From Motilibacter rhizosphaerae (GTDB taxonomy: Bacteria > Actinomycetota > Actinomycetes > Motilibacterales > Motilibacteraceae), in the NCBI RefSeq assembly GCF_004216915.1, contig NZ_SGXD01000004.1, positions 310,001-374,000 on the forward strand: a stretch of 64,000 nucleotides of DNA, written 5' to 3'. The notes beneath the pieces are model-generated. The model was not told where the DNA came from, made no database searches, and saw only the letters and a program-made list of their open reading frames with translations. Shown piece by piece: positions 50,642 to 61,488 of this stretch (position 1 is its first letter; each line of letters begins with the position of its first letter). A program made the translations under genes and the position numbers.

Positions 50642-53379
50642 CCCTTCTTCGCCGGCGGTGCAGCCGGCGTGGGCACCGGCACCACCGTCACGCTGACGGG
50701 GGCGGAGGTCACCGGAGGCCCGGCGGCCGGTGTCGTCGTCACCGTGAGGACCACCGAGGTCGTGAACCGGTAGCGCAGGCTGCCCGTGCCGTCGGCGCGG
50801 ACCGCGACGCGCGTCGGCGTGCCCGCGGTCCCGGCGGGGGCGCCCGCCGGCACGGCGGTCACGACCGCGACCGTCCCGGGCACCAGCCCGCGGAGCGCGA
50901 GGGCGAGCGTGGTCCCGGCGCGGACCCGGCCCTTCACCGGCAGCGCCAGCGAGGGGTACGCCGCGACCTCCGCCGACGCCCGCCCGGCGTCGGAGCGGGC
51001 GACCGCGTTGGTGGCGGTGACGACGGCGGACAGGGTCCCGGGCGCCAGTCCGCTGAGCGGCAGGGTCGTCCGGTCCGGCGCCACGGTGACCGTGCGGCCG
51101 GCGACGGCCACGGTGTAGCCGGTCAGCGGCGCTCCGCCGTCGCTCGTCGGCGGGGTCCAGGACACGACCGCGGTCCCGTCGGGCCCGGGGGTGACGGTCA
51201 CGGAGGGCGCGGACGGCGCGACGGCCGCGTCGACCGTGACGCTGGCCGAGGTCGCCGCCCCGCTCACCGCGCGGAAGTCCGAGGAGGTCGTCACGGGGAC
51301 GTCGGTCGTCCACGTCCCCGCGGCGCTGGCGGTCCCCTCGGCCACGGGCGCCCAGCCGGCGGTCCCGTCGAGCGGCTCGGACTCCAGCCGGACAGCGGCG
51401 CCGGGGACCAGACCGGTGAAGCGGAAGCGGGCTGCCGTCCCCGCCAGCACCAGGCTGTCGTCGCTCGCGAGCGCGGGGGTCACCGCGCCGGTGCGGCTCG
51501 CGCCGGTGCCGCCGTCGAGCGTGAGGGTGGAGGTCCCGGCCGGGGTGCGCACCAGGACCGAGAGCCCACCCTGTCCCACGGAGGCGGACGCGCTGGCGGC
51601 ACCGGCGCCCGTGCTGGCCGCGCGCGGGGCGAGGACCGTGACCCAGGACAGGTCGGTGCCGCTCGCCGTCGCGCGCAGCGAGGGCGCTGCGGTGATCGAG
51701 CCGTAGGCCGGCGACACCCAGCCGCGGTACGGCGAGCGGCTCCCGGAGACGCTGCTCAGCGGTGCGCCGCCGCCCGCGAACAGCACGTCGAGGTTCCCGC
51801 CGCTGCCCGTCGTCGAGGCGGCGTCCGCACCGAGCGAGACGCTGTGGCCCGGCGCCAGCGTGAACTGCTGGCCCGCCGTGACCGTCCGCGAGCTGTGCAG
51901 CCGGTCCCAGACGACCAGCGCGTCCTCCTGGCGGTCGTACGCGACGGTCCGGGTGATCGTCACCCCGGCGTACCCGCGGTCCGTGGTGGTGGCGACATCG
52001 ACCCCGTCGGTGCTGGCGGCCTGGAGCGGCGGCGTCCCCTGGCTCGTGCGCGCGGCTCCGGAGACCACCACGACGTTGTGCGCGGCGTGGGAGATGACGA
52101 AGGAGCGCATGGGGCCGTACTGGTAGCGGTACTGGCCCGGGTCGAGCACGAGCGGCGTCCCGTGCGAGTAGAGCGTGAGCGACGTGGCGTCGTCGTGGGC
52201 GTGCGGGATGCCGCTGCGACGCCCGGCGCGCAGCGAGTAGAACGTCTCGTCGGTCAGCGGGCGGCTCCCCGAGCCCCAGCCCGAGCGACCGAAGACGTAG
52301 CCACCGGCGTACGCCCCGAAGACCGACGCCGGCTGCGGGCCCGTGGCACCCAGCGTCGCCGCGAACTCCGCGGGCGTGCCGCGCAGCAGCGTCGGCGACA
52401 CGAGGTCCGGGCTGGAGTCGCCGAGGGACTCGATCCGCCCGTCGGGCCGGGTCGCGGCCGCGATGAAGGCGGGGACGGCGGCGAGCCGCCCGACCCACGA
52501 GGGGGTCCCGGCGCCGCCGCGGCGCAGCCGCTCGGCCGCGTCGAGGAACCAGCCGTAGTCCTCGAGGGCGTACTCCGGGGCGGCCTCGCCGTCCGAGCCG
52601 TCGGCCTTGACCAGCCGCGCGGCGAGCGCGGCCATGCGCCCCGCGGCGAGGGACTTCGTCCTGGGCCAGCGCAGCGCGGCGCCGAGCGCGTAGAGCCCCA
52701 TCGACTGGTGGAGCGAGACGTTGTTGGAGCCCTGGTAGTGCCGGGAGCTCGACAGGTAGGTCACGTGCGTCTTGAGCGCCGCCACCAGCCACGGGGCCGA
52801 GCCCTGCGGGCCCGCCGCGGCGCAGGTCAGCACGAGCGCGCGGTAGCCCTGCTGGATGGAGCCGGACCAGGCGAGCGCCTGCGTGCGTCCGCCCGGGGGG
52901 TTGTCGTGCACCCAGTCCTGGAGCACGGCATAGAACCGGCTCACCATGGCGGCGTTGCCGGTGCGGACGCCCTCGCGCAGCAGCGGCAGCAGCCAGAACA
53001 GGCTGTGCATGTGCTCGTCGCCCGAGCTGTCGAGGGTGCTCACCGGCCGCCACGAGGGGTCCTTGGTGAGCCGGAACCAGCCGTAGTGGCCGATGACGAC
53101 GTGCCCGCGCATGAGGTCCGCGGCCTGGGCGGCGTCGCGGCGTGACGCGCGGCCGAAGGAGAGGTCGCACTGGGCGGCGGCGGCCGCGGTGTCGATGACC
53201 GGGGCCGGCGGGGTGACGGGGGTGCCCGGGGCCGCGGGGGTCCCCGGCGCCGCTGGCGTCGAGGGGCTCGCTCCGGGCGACGGCGCTGGCGTGTCGGCGC
53301 GGCCCGGGGCCGGGGCGAGCACCCCCACCGCGAGGGCGACGGCGGCGAGGACGGCGGACCTGCGGGTGGTGCGCGACAC
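50638..53379 (-). CDS. Secreted heparinase II/III-like polysaccharide lyase with fibronectin III domain
   Basis: About 913 residues. The N-terminal signal peptide ends near ADTPAP (residue 29), then a Pro/Thr/Ala linker, an alpha-helical toroid (RHYQGSNNVSLHQSMGLYALG) and a heparinase II/III beta domain with IPHAHDDATSLTLYSHGTPL, VLDPGQYRYQYG and the HNVVVVSG strand. A fibronectin III domain covers roughly 715-805, with a final beta-rich Ala/Thr/Val segment. It should act outside the cell on an acidic polysaccharide. The stop overlaps the ABC-F gene by four bases. Base composition matches the neighbours. Confidence 0.8.
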   Translation of the reverse strand: MSRTTRRSAVLAAVALAVGVLAPAPGRADTPAPSPGASPSTPAAPGTPAAPGTPVTPPAPVIDTAAAAAQCDLSFGRASRRDAAQAADLMRGHVVIGHYGWFRLTKDPSWRPVSTLDSSGDEHMHSLFWLLPLLREGVRTGNAAMVSRFYAVLQDWVHDNPPGGRTQALAWSGSIQQGYRALVLTCAAAGPQGSAPWLVAALKTHVTYLSSSRHYQGSNNVSLHQSMGLYALGAALRWPRTKSLAAGRMAALAARLVKADGSDGEAAPEYALEDYGWFLDAAERLRRGGAGTPSWVGRLAAVPAFIAAATRPDGRIESLGDSSPDLVSPTLLRGTPAEFAATLGATGPQPASVFGAYAGGYVFGRSGWGSGSRPLTDETFYSLRAGRRSGIPHAHDDATSLTLYSHGTPLVLDPGQYRYQYGPMRSFVISHAAHNVVVVSGAARTSQGTPPLQAASTDGVDVATTTDRGYAGVTITRTVAYDRQEDALVVWDRLHSSRTVTAGQQFTLAPGHSVSLGADAASTTGSGGNLDVLFAGGGAPLSSVSGSRSPYRGWVSPAYGSITAAPSLRATASGTDLSWVTVLAPRAASTGAGAASASASVGQGGLSVLVRTPAGTSTLTLDGGTGASRTGAVTPALASDDSLVLAGTAARFRFTGLVPGAAVRLESEPLDGTAGWAPVAEGTASAAGTWTTDVPVTTSSDFRAVSGAATSASVTVDAAVAPSAPSVTVTPGPDGTAVVSWTPPTSDGGAPLTGYTVAVAGRTVTVAPDRTTLPLSGLAPGTLSAVVTATNAVARSDAGRASAEVAAYPSLALPVKGRVRAGTTLALALRGLVPGTVAVVTAVPAGAPAGTAGTPTRVAVRADGTGSLRYRFTTSVVLTVTTTPAAGPPVTSAPVSVTVVPVPTPAAPPAKKG

Positions 53380-53385
53380 CGCACG

Positions 53386-53391
53386 AGTATC
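53386..53391 (-). promoter_or_regulatory. -10-like hexamer of the heparinase-like gene
   Basis: GATACT on the minus strand six bases before the GTG start; leaderless arrangement possible. Confidence 0.33.
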
Positions 53392-53510
53392 CGCGCCCCC
53401 GCGACGGGGTACGACCCCGCCACGCCGATCGATACCGATCCGGGACCTTCCGGGTCGGATGCGACACCCGCCGGCCGACCGCGGGCGCAGGCGCGAGACC
53501 AGGAGGACGT

Positions 53511-53987
53511 GTGGGAGCAGTGGGCAGGATCGTGGCTGGGGCGGCGGCGGGTGCGGCGGGCACGACGGTGCTCAACGCCGTGACGTACCTCGACATGGCG
53601 GTACGCGCGCGCCCGGCGAGCAGCACCCCCGAGGACACGGTGGAGGCCCTCGCCTCCCGCGCCGGGGTGCAGGTGCCGGGTGACGAGGACACCCGCCAGG
53701 CGCGGCTCGCGGGGCTCGGCCCGCTGAGCGGGATCGTCACCGGCGTCGGGGTGGGGGCGCTCGGCGGCCTGCTGCTCGGCGGCGCGGCCCGCCGCGGGGC
53801 CGGCGCGGCGCTCGTCAGCGGGGTCGCCATCGGCGCCGGGGCGATGCTCGCGACCGACGGCAGCATGACCGCGCTGGGCGTCACCGACCCGCGCACCTGG
53901 GACGCGACGAGCTGGGTCTCCGACGCGGTCCCCCACGCGGCGTACGGCGTGGCCACCGCCGCGGTGCTGCGCGCGCTGCTGCGCTGA
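53511..53987 (+). CDS. Hypothetical membrane protein
   Basis: About 158 residues, Gly/Ala rich: hydrophobic segments near residues 4-25, 70-95 and 100-115, and a final helix near 145. GTG start preceded by AGGAGG. Resembles short actinobacterial proteins without assigned function. Convergent with the topoisomerase B subunit gene, seven bases from it. Divergent from the secreted lyase-like gene. Confidence 0.65.
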   Translation: MGAVGRIVAGAAAGAAGTTVLNAVTYLDMAVRARPASSTPEDTVEALASRAGVQVPGDEDTRQARLAGLGPLSGIVTGVGVGALGGLLLGGAARRGAGAALVSGVAIGAGAMLATDGSMTALGVTDPRTWDATSWVSDAVPHAAYGVATAAVLRALLR

Positions 53988-53993
53988 CGCGGC

Positions 53994-56084
<2,091 letters not shown>

Positions 56085-56091
56085 GCGGGCA

Positions 56092-56097
56092 AGGCTA
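56092..56097 (-). promoter_or_regulatory. -10 hexamer of parE, leaderless arrangement
   Basis: TAGCCT on the minus strand seven bases before the GTG start. Confidence 0.42.
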
Positions 56098-56260
56098 ACC
56101 CGCGCGACGCGCCGATCTGCGGATGGCGAACACGTCCGGCGGGAGGTGGGATCCGAACGTAGCGTGGTAGGACGAGAGCACGGGTCGCAGCGCCGGGACC
56201 CGTGATCGACGCCCGTACCGCCAGCGCGGCGGTGGGGCACGACGAAGGAGACGAGGGACC

Positions 56261-56488
56261 GTGACCACCACCCTTGCCCACGAGGCCCTCACCGCGGCCG
56301 ACCGGTGCGACCGCTGCGGCGCCCAGGCGTACGTCCGGGTGACCCTGGAGAGCGGCGGCGAGCTGCTCTTCTGCGCCCACCACGGGCGGGAGCACGCGGA
56401 CCGGCTGCGCCAGGTGGCCAGTGACATCCAGGACGAGTCGGGCAAGCTCGGCTCCACGCCTGCGAGCGCCCCCCTCGAGGAGCGCTAG
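56261..56488 (+). CDS. DUF7455 small zinc-site protein
   Basis: About 75 residues: TAADRCDRCGAQAYVRVTLESGG, ELLFCAHHGREHADRL, giving a CxxC...CxHH putative zinc site. The family is always found near the principal sigma factor gene in actinobacteria, as here. AAGGAG ribosome-binding site, GTG start. Function unknown. Confidence 0.85.
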   Translation: MTTTLAHEALTAADRCDRCGAQAYVRVTLESGGELLFCAHHGREHADRLRQVASDIQDESGKLGSTPASAPLEER

Positions 56489-56543
56489 GAGCGGCGCGGG
56501 AGGGCTCCCCTCCCCGGCCGAGGGCCAGCAGCACGACGACGAA

Positions 56544-56576
56544 GGGCCCCGCACCTGCCGAGCAGGTGCGGGGCCC
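56544..56576. terminator. Bidirectional hairpin terminator between DUF7455 and sigA
   Basis: A perfect 15-base stem (56544-56558 with 56562-56576) around a three-base loop lies between the convergent genes. Among the clearest hairpins in the window; it lacks a long T-run. Confidence 0.75.
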
Positions 56577-56593
56577 TCGTCGTGGGACCCTGC

Positions 56594-56627
56594 TGGTCGC
56601 GGGACCGGGCTGGTCGCGGGACCGGGC
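56594..56627. repeat. Tandem 17-base repeat at the end of sigA
   Basis: Two perfect copies of TGGTCGCGGGACCGGGC, 56594-56610 and 56611-56627, the last base reaching into the sigA stop codon. Confidence 0.8.
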
Positions 56628-58213
56628 TAGTCGAGGTAGTCGCGCAGGACCTGCGAGCGCGACGGGTGGCGCAGCTTCGACATCGTCTTGCTCTCGATCT
56701 GCCGGATGCGCTCGCGCGTCACGCCGTAGACCTTGCCGATCTCGTCCAGCGTCTTCGGCTGGCCGTCGGTGAGCCCGAAGCGCATGGACACGACGCCGGC
56801 CTCCCGCTCCGAGAGGGTGTCGAGCACGGAGTGCAGCTGCTCCTGGAGCAGCGTGAACGACACGGCCTCGGCGGGGACGACCGCCTCGGAGTCCTCGATG
56901 AGGTCGCCGAACTCGCTGTCGCCGTCCTCGCCGAGCGGGGTGTGCAGCGAGATGGGCTCACGGCCGTACTTCTGGACCTCGACGACCTTCTCGGGCGTCA
57001 TGTCGAGCTCCTTGGCGAGCTCCTCCGGCGTGGGCTCCCGGCCGAGGTCCTGGAGCATCTGGCGCTGCACGCGGGCCAGCTTGTTGATGACCTCGACCAT
57101 GTGCACCGGGATGCGGATGGTGCGCGCCTGGTCGGCCATGGCGCGGGTGATGGCCTGGCGGATCCACCACGTCGCGTAGGTCGAGAACTTGTAGCCCTTG
57201 GTGTAGTCGAACTTCTCGACCGCGCGGATGAGCCCGAGGTTGCCCTCCTGGATGAGGTCCAGGAAGAGCATGCCGCGGCCGGTGTAGCGCTTGGCGAGCG
57301 AGACGACGAGGCGCAGGTTGGCCTCGAGCAGGTGGTTCTTGGCGCGGCGGCCGTCGTTGGCGATCCACTCGAGCTCGCGGCGCAGCTTGACCGGCAGCTT
57401 GTCGCCGGAGCCGAGCCGCTCCTCGGCGAACAGCCCCGCCTCGATGCGCTTGGCGAGCTCGACCTCCTGCTCGGCGTTGAGGAGGGCGACCTTGCCGATC
57501 TGCTTGAGGTAGTCCTTGACCGGGTCGGCGGTGGCGCCGGCGGTCGCGACCTGCTGGGCGGGCTCGTCGTCGTCGGTGACCGAGAGGACGAACGCCTCGC
57601 TCTCCGGCTCGGCCGCGGGGGCCGCGGCAGCCTCCGGAGCGGCGGGGGCGGCGACGGCCGCGGGGGTGGCGGCGTCGGCCGGCTCGTCCTCGGCCGCGTC
57701 GTCCTCGACGACGGCGACCACGGCCTCGTCCTCGACGACGACCTCGGCCTCGAGGTCGACGGCGACGTCCTCGAGGTCGGCGATGTCCTCGAGCTCGACG
57801 GCCTCGTCGCCCTCGGCGACCTCGGCGACGACGGCCTTCTTCGCGGCGCGCTTGGCGGGCGCCTTCGGGCCCGCGCCGTCGCCGTCCACCGGCGCGGCCT
57901 GCAGCGGCGCCGCCTTGCGCGGGCGCTTCGGCTCGGCGTCGGGGAGGGCGGAGGTCGCGGTGGCGCGGCGGGCGGCCGCGGCAGCCACGGCGCGCCGCTT
58001 GACCGGAGCGGGAGCGGGGTCGAGGGCCACGACGACACCTTCCTCGGCCAGGGCCCGGAGCACCGCCTTCACCCGCGAGACCTCGATGCGGCCCTCGCAC
58101 GCGTCGCGGACGGCAGCCGCGGAGACCGTGCCCGTGGTGCGGCCCTGCAGCAGCAGCTGCTGGACCTCGGGGACGGCGAACTCGGGCGGGAGCGGGCGGG
58201 GCGGGACCGACAC
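56627..58213 (-). CDS. sigA: Principal RNA polymerase sigma factor (HrdB/SigA)
   Basis: About 528 residues. An N-terminal region 1.1-like part, then a long Ala/Glu-rich acidic stretch (about 105-225) that is unusually expanded, then regions 1.2 ([31 protein letters not shown]), 2 ([44 protein letters not shown], then [16 protein letters not shown]), 3, and 4 with the helix-turn-helix [18 protein letters not shown]. It directs housekeeping transcription. GTG start. The 215 bases upstream to the next gene contain no further gene. Confidence 0.95.
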   Translation of the reverse strand: MSVPPRPLPPEFAVPEVQQLLLQGRTTGTVSAAAVRDACEGRIEVSRVKAVLRALAEEGVVVALDPAPAPVKRRAVAAAAARRATATSALPDAEPKRPRKAAPLQAAPVDGDGAGPKAPAKRAAKKAVVAEVAEGDEAVELEDIADLEDVAVDLEAEVVVEDEAVVAVVEDDAAEDEPADAATPAAVAAPAAPEAAAAPAAEPESEAFVLSVTDDDEPAQQVATAGATADPVKDYLKQIGKVALLNAEQEVELAKRIEAGLFAEERLGSGDKLPVKLRRELEWIANDGRRAKNHLLEANLRLVVSLAKRYTGRGMLFLDLIQEGNLGLIRAVEKFDYTKGYKFSTYATWWIRQAITRAMADQARTIRIPVHMVEVINKLARVQRQMLQDLGREPTPEELAKELDMTPEKVVEVQKYGREPISLHTPLGEDGDSEFGDLIEDSEAVVPAEAVSFTLLQEQLHSVLDTLSEREAGVVSMRFGLTDGQPKTLDEIGKVYGVTRERIRQIESKTMSKLRHPSRSQVLRDYLD

Positions 58214-58428
58214 CTACGACCTCTCGACGGGGGGAAGCGGCACGTGCTGCCGGGCGGGTCGCAGCGGCGGCAACGTCCCATTGTGGCACGCGCGGCGCGG
58301 CCGGGACAGGCCGAGACGAGGCCGGGCGCACCGCAGCGGGGACCGCCGGTCAGGGCGACCGGCGACCGCCAGCGTACGCGCTCGCGGGACCCTGCTCCGG
58401 GGAGCGGCCGTCGCGGGGGTGCCCGGGC

Positions 58429-60153
58429 TCAGAGCCGCACGCCGAGCACGGTGACGTCGTCGCGGCGCGCCGGCACCGGCACGCCGGCGGCGACGACGAC
58501 GTCGAGCAGGGCGTCGAGCGAGGGGTCGGTGGCGCGCACCGCGGCACCGCCGGCGCCCACCACCAGCGCGTCGAGGCCGGCGCCGATGCCGCCCTCCCGG
58601 GTCTCGACGAGCCCGTCGCTGAAGACGACCACCGCGTCACCGCGGCCGAGCGGGAGCACCCGCTCGGCGCGGCCCTCCGGCATCCCGAGCGGCGTGCTGT
58701 CCTCGATGACGGAGAGCAGCTCGGCGCGGCCGTCGGCGCGCACGGCGAGCACCGGGGGGTGGCCCGCCGAGGTCGCGGTGATCGTGCCCGCCACGGGGTC
58801 GACCACGGCGTAGACCAGCGTGACGATCTGGTCCACCTCCTCCGTGGCGGAGAAGACCCGGTCGAGCCCCTGGAGCACGACGCGGGGCGAGGGGTCGGTG
58901 AAGGCGAGCGCGCGCAGGGCCGAGCGCACCCGGCCCATCCCGGCCGCGGCGCGCACCCCCTTGCCCATGACGTCGCCGAGGACGACCGCGAGCCGCCCGT
59001 CGGGGAGCACGAACGCGTCGTACCAGTCGCCGCCCACGCTCGTCGTGTCGTTGCGCCCGACCGGCCCCAGGGCCGCGGGGAGGTAGCGGGCGGCGAGCTC
59101 GACGCCGGGCACGACGGGGAGCCGCGCGGGGAGCAGGCTGCGCTGGAGGGCCTGGGCCGTCGAGTGCTCGCGGTCGTAGAGCAGCGCGCGCTCCACGGCG
59201 AGCGCCACGTGCCCGCCGAGCGCCTCGAGGGACACGCGCTCCTCGGGCGGCAGCGTGCGGCTCTCACCGAAGGCGACCCGGAGCACGCCGAGGTTGCCGG
59301 TGACCGTCGTGAGCGGCAGCCAGGCCCAGGAGTGCTCCCCCGCCGCCGTGACGCTCGGCCCGACCTCCGCGGGGTCGAGGCCCACCGCGGCGAGCCCCTC
59401 CACCGAGGAGACGTAGACCGCGCGGCCGGTGCGGGTCGCGACCGCCGTGGGCGTGCGCGCGTCGGAGGGCACGCGCAGCGGCAGCGGGCCGCCGCCGAGG
59501 ACGGGGAGGCCGGAGCCCGAGACGTACGCGACCTGCTCGGCCTCGGCGACGGCGAGGCTCGCGCCGACCGCGCCGAACCCCTCGCGCATCTCCTCGGCGA
59601 GCACCGTCCCGACGTCGGCGAGCGTGAGCGCCTTCGCCAGGCGCGTGGTGACCGTGAGCAGCCGCTCCCCCCGGCGGTACGCCGCGCGCAGCGCGTCCTC
59701 CATGCGCCGCCGCGCGGTGACGTCGGAGACGAACACCGCGACCCCGACGACCCGGCCCTCCGAGCGGACGGGGAACCACTGCGACTGCCAGCGGGTGCGC
59801 GAGCCGTCCCCTGTGATGAGGACGAAGTCGTCGTCGTGCACGCTCGCGCCGTCGAGGACGACCCGGCGCAGCACGGCCTCGACCGCGAGGCCGAGGTCGC
59901 CGAGCAGCTCGCTGGGGCGCCGGCCGAGGTGCGCCTCGATGGGGTGGCCGTTGGCCGAGGCCAGCACCCGGTTGATCCGGCGGTAGCGCAGGTCAGCGTC
60001 GTAGAGCGCGAAGCCCAGCGGCGCCTCGCGCACGAGCGTGTCGAGCAGCGCCGAGTCGGTGAGGTCGAGCGCAGCGGCAGCCGCGGCCGCCGCCGACGTC
60101 CCCGTCACCTGGCCCTCGCTGGCCACCGCCCACCCCCGCTCCGCTGCGTGCAC
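58429..60153 (-). CDS. PAS-GAF-SpoIIE Ser/Thr phosphatase
   Basis: About 574 residues: PAS (about 35-150, REAPLGFALYDADLRYRRIN, WFPVRSEGRVVGVAVFVSDVTARR), GAF (about 165-320) and a SpoIIE/RsbU PP2C domain with VGGDWYDAFVLPDGRLAVVLGDVMGKG, VFSDGLVETREGG and RRDDVTVLGV metal motifs. A sensor-coupled phosphatase that probably acts on an anti-sigma antagonist elsewhere. GTG starts at 60153 and 60126 are both possible. A second copy of this phosphatase type is at 13697-14998, with GAF but no PAS. Confidence 0.9.
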   Translation of the reverse strand: MHAAERGWAVASEGQVTGTSAAAAAAAALDLTDSALLDTLVREAPLGFALYDADLRYRRINRVLASANGHPIEAHLGRRPSELLGDLGLAVEAVLRRVVLDGASVHDDDFVLITGDGSRTRWQSQWFPVRSEGRVVGVAVFVSDVTARRRMEDALRAAYRRGERLLTVTTRLAKALTLADVGTVLAEEMREGFGAVGASLAVAEAEQVAYVSGSGLPVLGGGPLPLRVPSDARTPTAVATRTGRAVYVSSVEGLAAVGLDPAEVGPSVTAAGEHSWAWLPLTTVTGNLGVLRVAFGESRTLPPEERVSLEALGGHVALAVERALLYDREHSTAQALQRSLLPARLPVVPGVELAARYLPAALGPVGRNDTTSVGGDWYDAFVLPDGRLAVVLGDVMGKGVRAAAGMGRVRSALRALAFTDPSPRVVLQGLDRVFSATEEVDQIVTLVYAVVDPVAGTITATSAGHPPVLAVRADGRAELLSVIEDSTPLGMPEGRAERVLPLGRGDAVVVFSDGLVETREGGIGAGLDALVVGAGGAAVRATDPSLDALLDVVVAAGVPVPARRDDVTVLGVRL

Positions 60154-60291
60154 CCCTGCACAGCCGGCACTCCTCCCGCTGCGGGCACGCAGCCCGCACC
60201 GACGACGCCGGTCCCGCGTCGTGCCGTCACGCTAGCGCTTCGCGGCCGTCCGGACGCGCGATGCGACCGGATGCCCCCGTACGGCGGACGC

Positions 60292-60696
60292 TCAGCGGTC
60301 CTCCTCGCCCGCCTTCACGGCGAGGACGGGGCACGGGGCGTCGAGCAGGATGCGCTGCGCGTTGCTGCCGAGGATGAGCTTGCCGACCGGGGTGCGGCGG
60401 CGCAGCCCGATGACGATGACGTCGGCGCCGACCTCCTCGGCGATGGCGATGAGCTCCTCGGAGGCGTCGTGGCCGCGCACGAGCGTGCGCACCTCGTGCT
60501 CGATGCCGGCGGCGCTGAGCGCCTCGCCCACGCGCGCGAGCTCCTCCTCGTAGCCGCCCCCGGGCGCGTCCGAGGGCGCGTCGGGGACCGAGCTCACCAC
60601 GACGAGGCGCTCGCGCTGGGCGCGGGCGTCCTCGGCAGCGCGGCGCAGCGCCGCACGGCCCTCGGGCTTCGGCACGTAGCCGACCACGATCGTCAC
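60292..60696 (-). CDS. Universal stress protein (UspA family)
   Basis: About 134 residues of a single Usp domain: VTIVVGYVPKPEGRAALRRAAEDA at the N-terminus, ADVIVIGLRRRTPVGKLILGSNAQ near the end, resembling ATP-binding members. GTG with GGAGGAGAG ribosome-binding site. An 11-base palindrome overlapping a possible -10 lies about 50 bases upstream. Confidence 0.85.
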   Translation of the reverse strand: MTIVVGYVPKPEGRAALRRAAEDARAQRERLVVVSSVPDAPSDAPGGGYEEELARVGEALSAAGIEHEVRTLVRGHDASEELIAIAEEVGADVIVIGLRRRTPVGKLILGSNAQRILLDAPCPVLAVKAGEEDR

Positions 60697-60745
60697 CGCA
60701 CGCTCTCCTCCCTGCGGGCCGCCCGCAGCGCGCCCGGCCCTCGCG

Positions 60746-60772
60746 GACCGGTAGCGGGAGACGCTACCGGTC
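60746..60772. promoter_or_regulatory. Inverted repeat in the uspA promoter region
   Basis: GACCGGTAGCG and CGCTACCGGTC form perfect 11-base arms with a five-base centre. On the minus strand the palindrome includes TAGCGT, a candidate -10, so a regulator binding here would block uspA. Alternatively it is an RNA hairpin. Confidence 0.5.
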
Positions 60773-60862
60773 GGCTCCCGGCCGCGCCCGGACCGCTCCT
60801 CGCGGAGGGGCGGTCCGGGCACGGCGAGCCGCGGGGCCACGTCCGGGGGGCGCCGGCCCTCG

Positions 60863-61099
60863 TCAGGAGGCGCCGCGCCCGGTCTCCTGCTGGAGCCGGT
60901 CGATCTGCTCGCTCGCCTCCGCCTTCGTCAGCCCCTCGGGGGCCTCCTCGCCCGCCTCCCGCGCGAGCGTCCCGAGGTAGCTCTCCTGGGCCCCCGTCGC
61001 GGGCTCGCCCCCGGTCACCCAGTCCTCCGGGTCCTTCTCCGCCGAGCGCGCCGCGGCGTCCCCGGTCGGCCCGCTGGTCCCTGCTGCTCCTGCTGCCAC
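60863..61099 (-). CDS. DUF3072 family small protein
   Basis: About 78 residues. The C-terminal DPEDWVTGGEPATGAQESYL followed by GTLAREAGEEAPEGLTKAEA matches DUF3072, a short actinobacterial family found with stress genes. GTG start at 61099 with AGGAGGGG just upstream; longer frames beginning further out are rejected for lack of a site. A 10-base inverted repeat lies at 61142-61172 in its leader. Confidence 0.8.
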   Translation of the reverse strand: MAAGAAGTSGPTGDAAARSAEKDPEDWVTGGEPATGAQESYLGTLAREAGEEAPEGLTKAEASEQIDRLQQETGRGAS

Positions 61100-61235
61100 T
61101 GCCCCTCCTGGTGGGTGCGTCGTGCTCGTCGTGGTGCCCGTGCGGGCGGACGCCGGGCGGCGGTCCGCCCGCTCCAGCTGACTACCCGCGGCCCGGCGTG
61201 CGTACACCTGTTCGACACCCGCTCGGGTGGAGCTG

Positions 61236-61265
61236 CTGGACGCGCCGTGACCCGTCCGTTACGGT
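61236..61265 (+). promoter_or_regulatory. Possible promoter of the rpf transcript
   Basis: CTGGAC at 61236-61241, an 18-base spacer and TACGGT at 61260-61265. It would place the transcript start just upstream of the riboswitch. Confidence 0.4.
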
Positions 61266-61295
61266 TGGCCTGCCCCACCTGTCGGCGGGGCCCTC

Positions 61296-61475
61296 GCGCC
61301 GCGCCGAGTCCTGCCCGGGCACGAGGCCACGTCCCACGGGCAGGAGCGGGGGACCCACTTCCCGGGTCCCGAGGTCGTCGCGCGAGCGGCGGCAGAGGGG
61401 TCCTTGGGGTGAAGCCGCGACCAGCGGCCGGGAGCAGTTCTCCTCCCGAACCCGACAGCTGACCTCGCAGGCGCG
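61296..61475 (+). ncRNA. c-di-AMP riboswitch (ydaO/yuaA type)
   Basis: The conserved ydaO blocks are present in order: GGGGGACCCACTTCCCGGGT, then GGTCCTTGGGGTGAAGCCGC, then CTCCTCCCGAACCCGACAGC and TGACCTCGCAGGCG; GCGCC at 61296-61300 can pair with GGCGC at 61470-61474 as the closing stem. It lies 14 bases before the rpf start. In actinobacteria this RNA controls resuscitation-promoting factor genes. Boundaries are approximate. Confidence 0.9.
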
Positions 61476-61488
61476 CCGGAGAGCACAC

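Noticed and set aside
58214-58428. A gene between sigA and the PAS-GAF-SpoIIE phosphatase gene.
   Set aside because: No open frame with a start and ribosome-binding site; only GC-rich intergenic DNA and possible sigA promoter elements.
61142-61172. Hairpin in front of the DUF3072 gene as a terminator.
   Set aside because: It lies upstream of that gene and before the rpf promoter with no gene ending nearby; probably only local GC symmetry.
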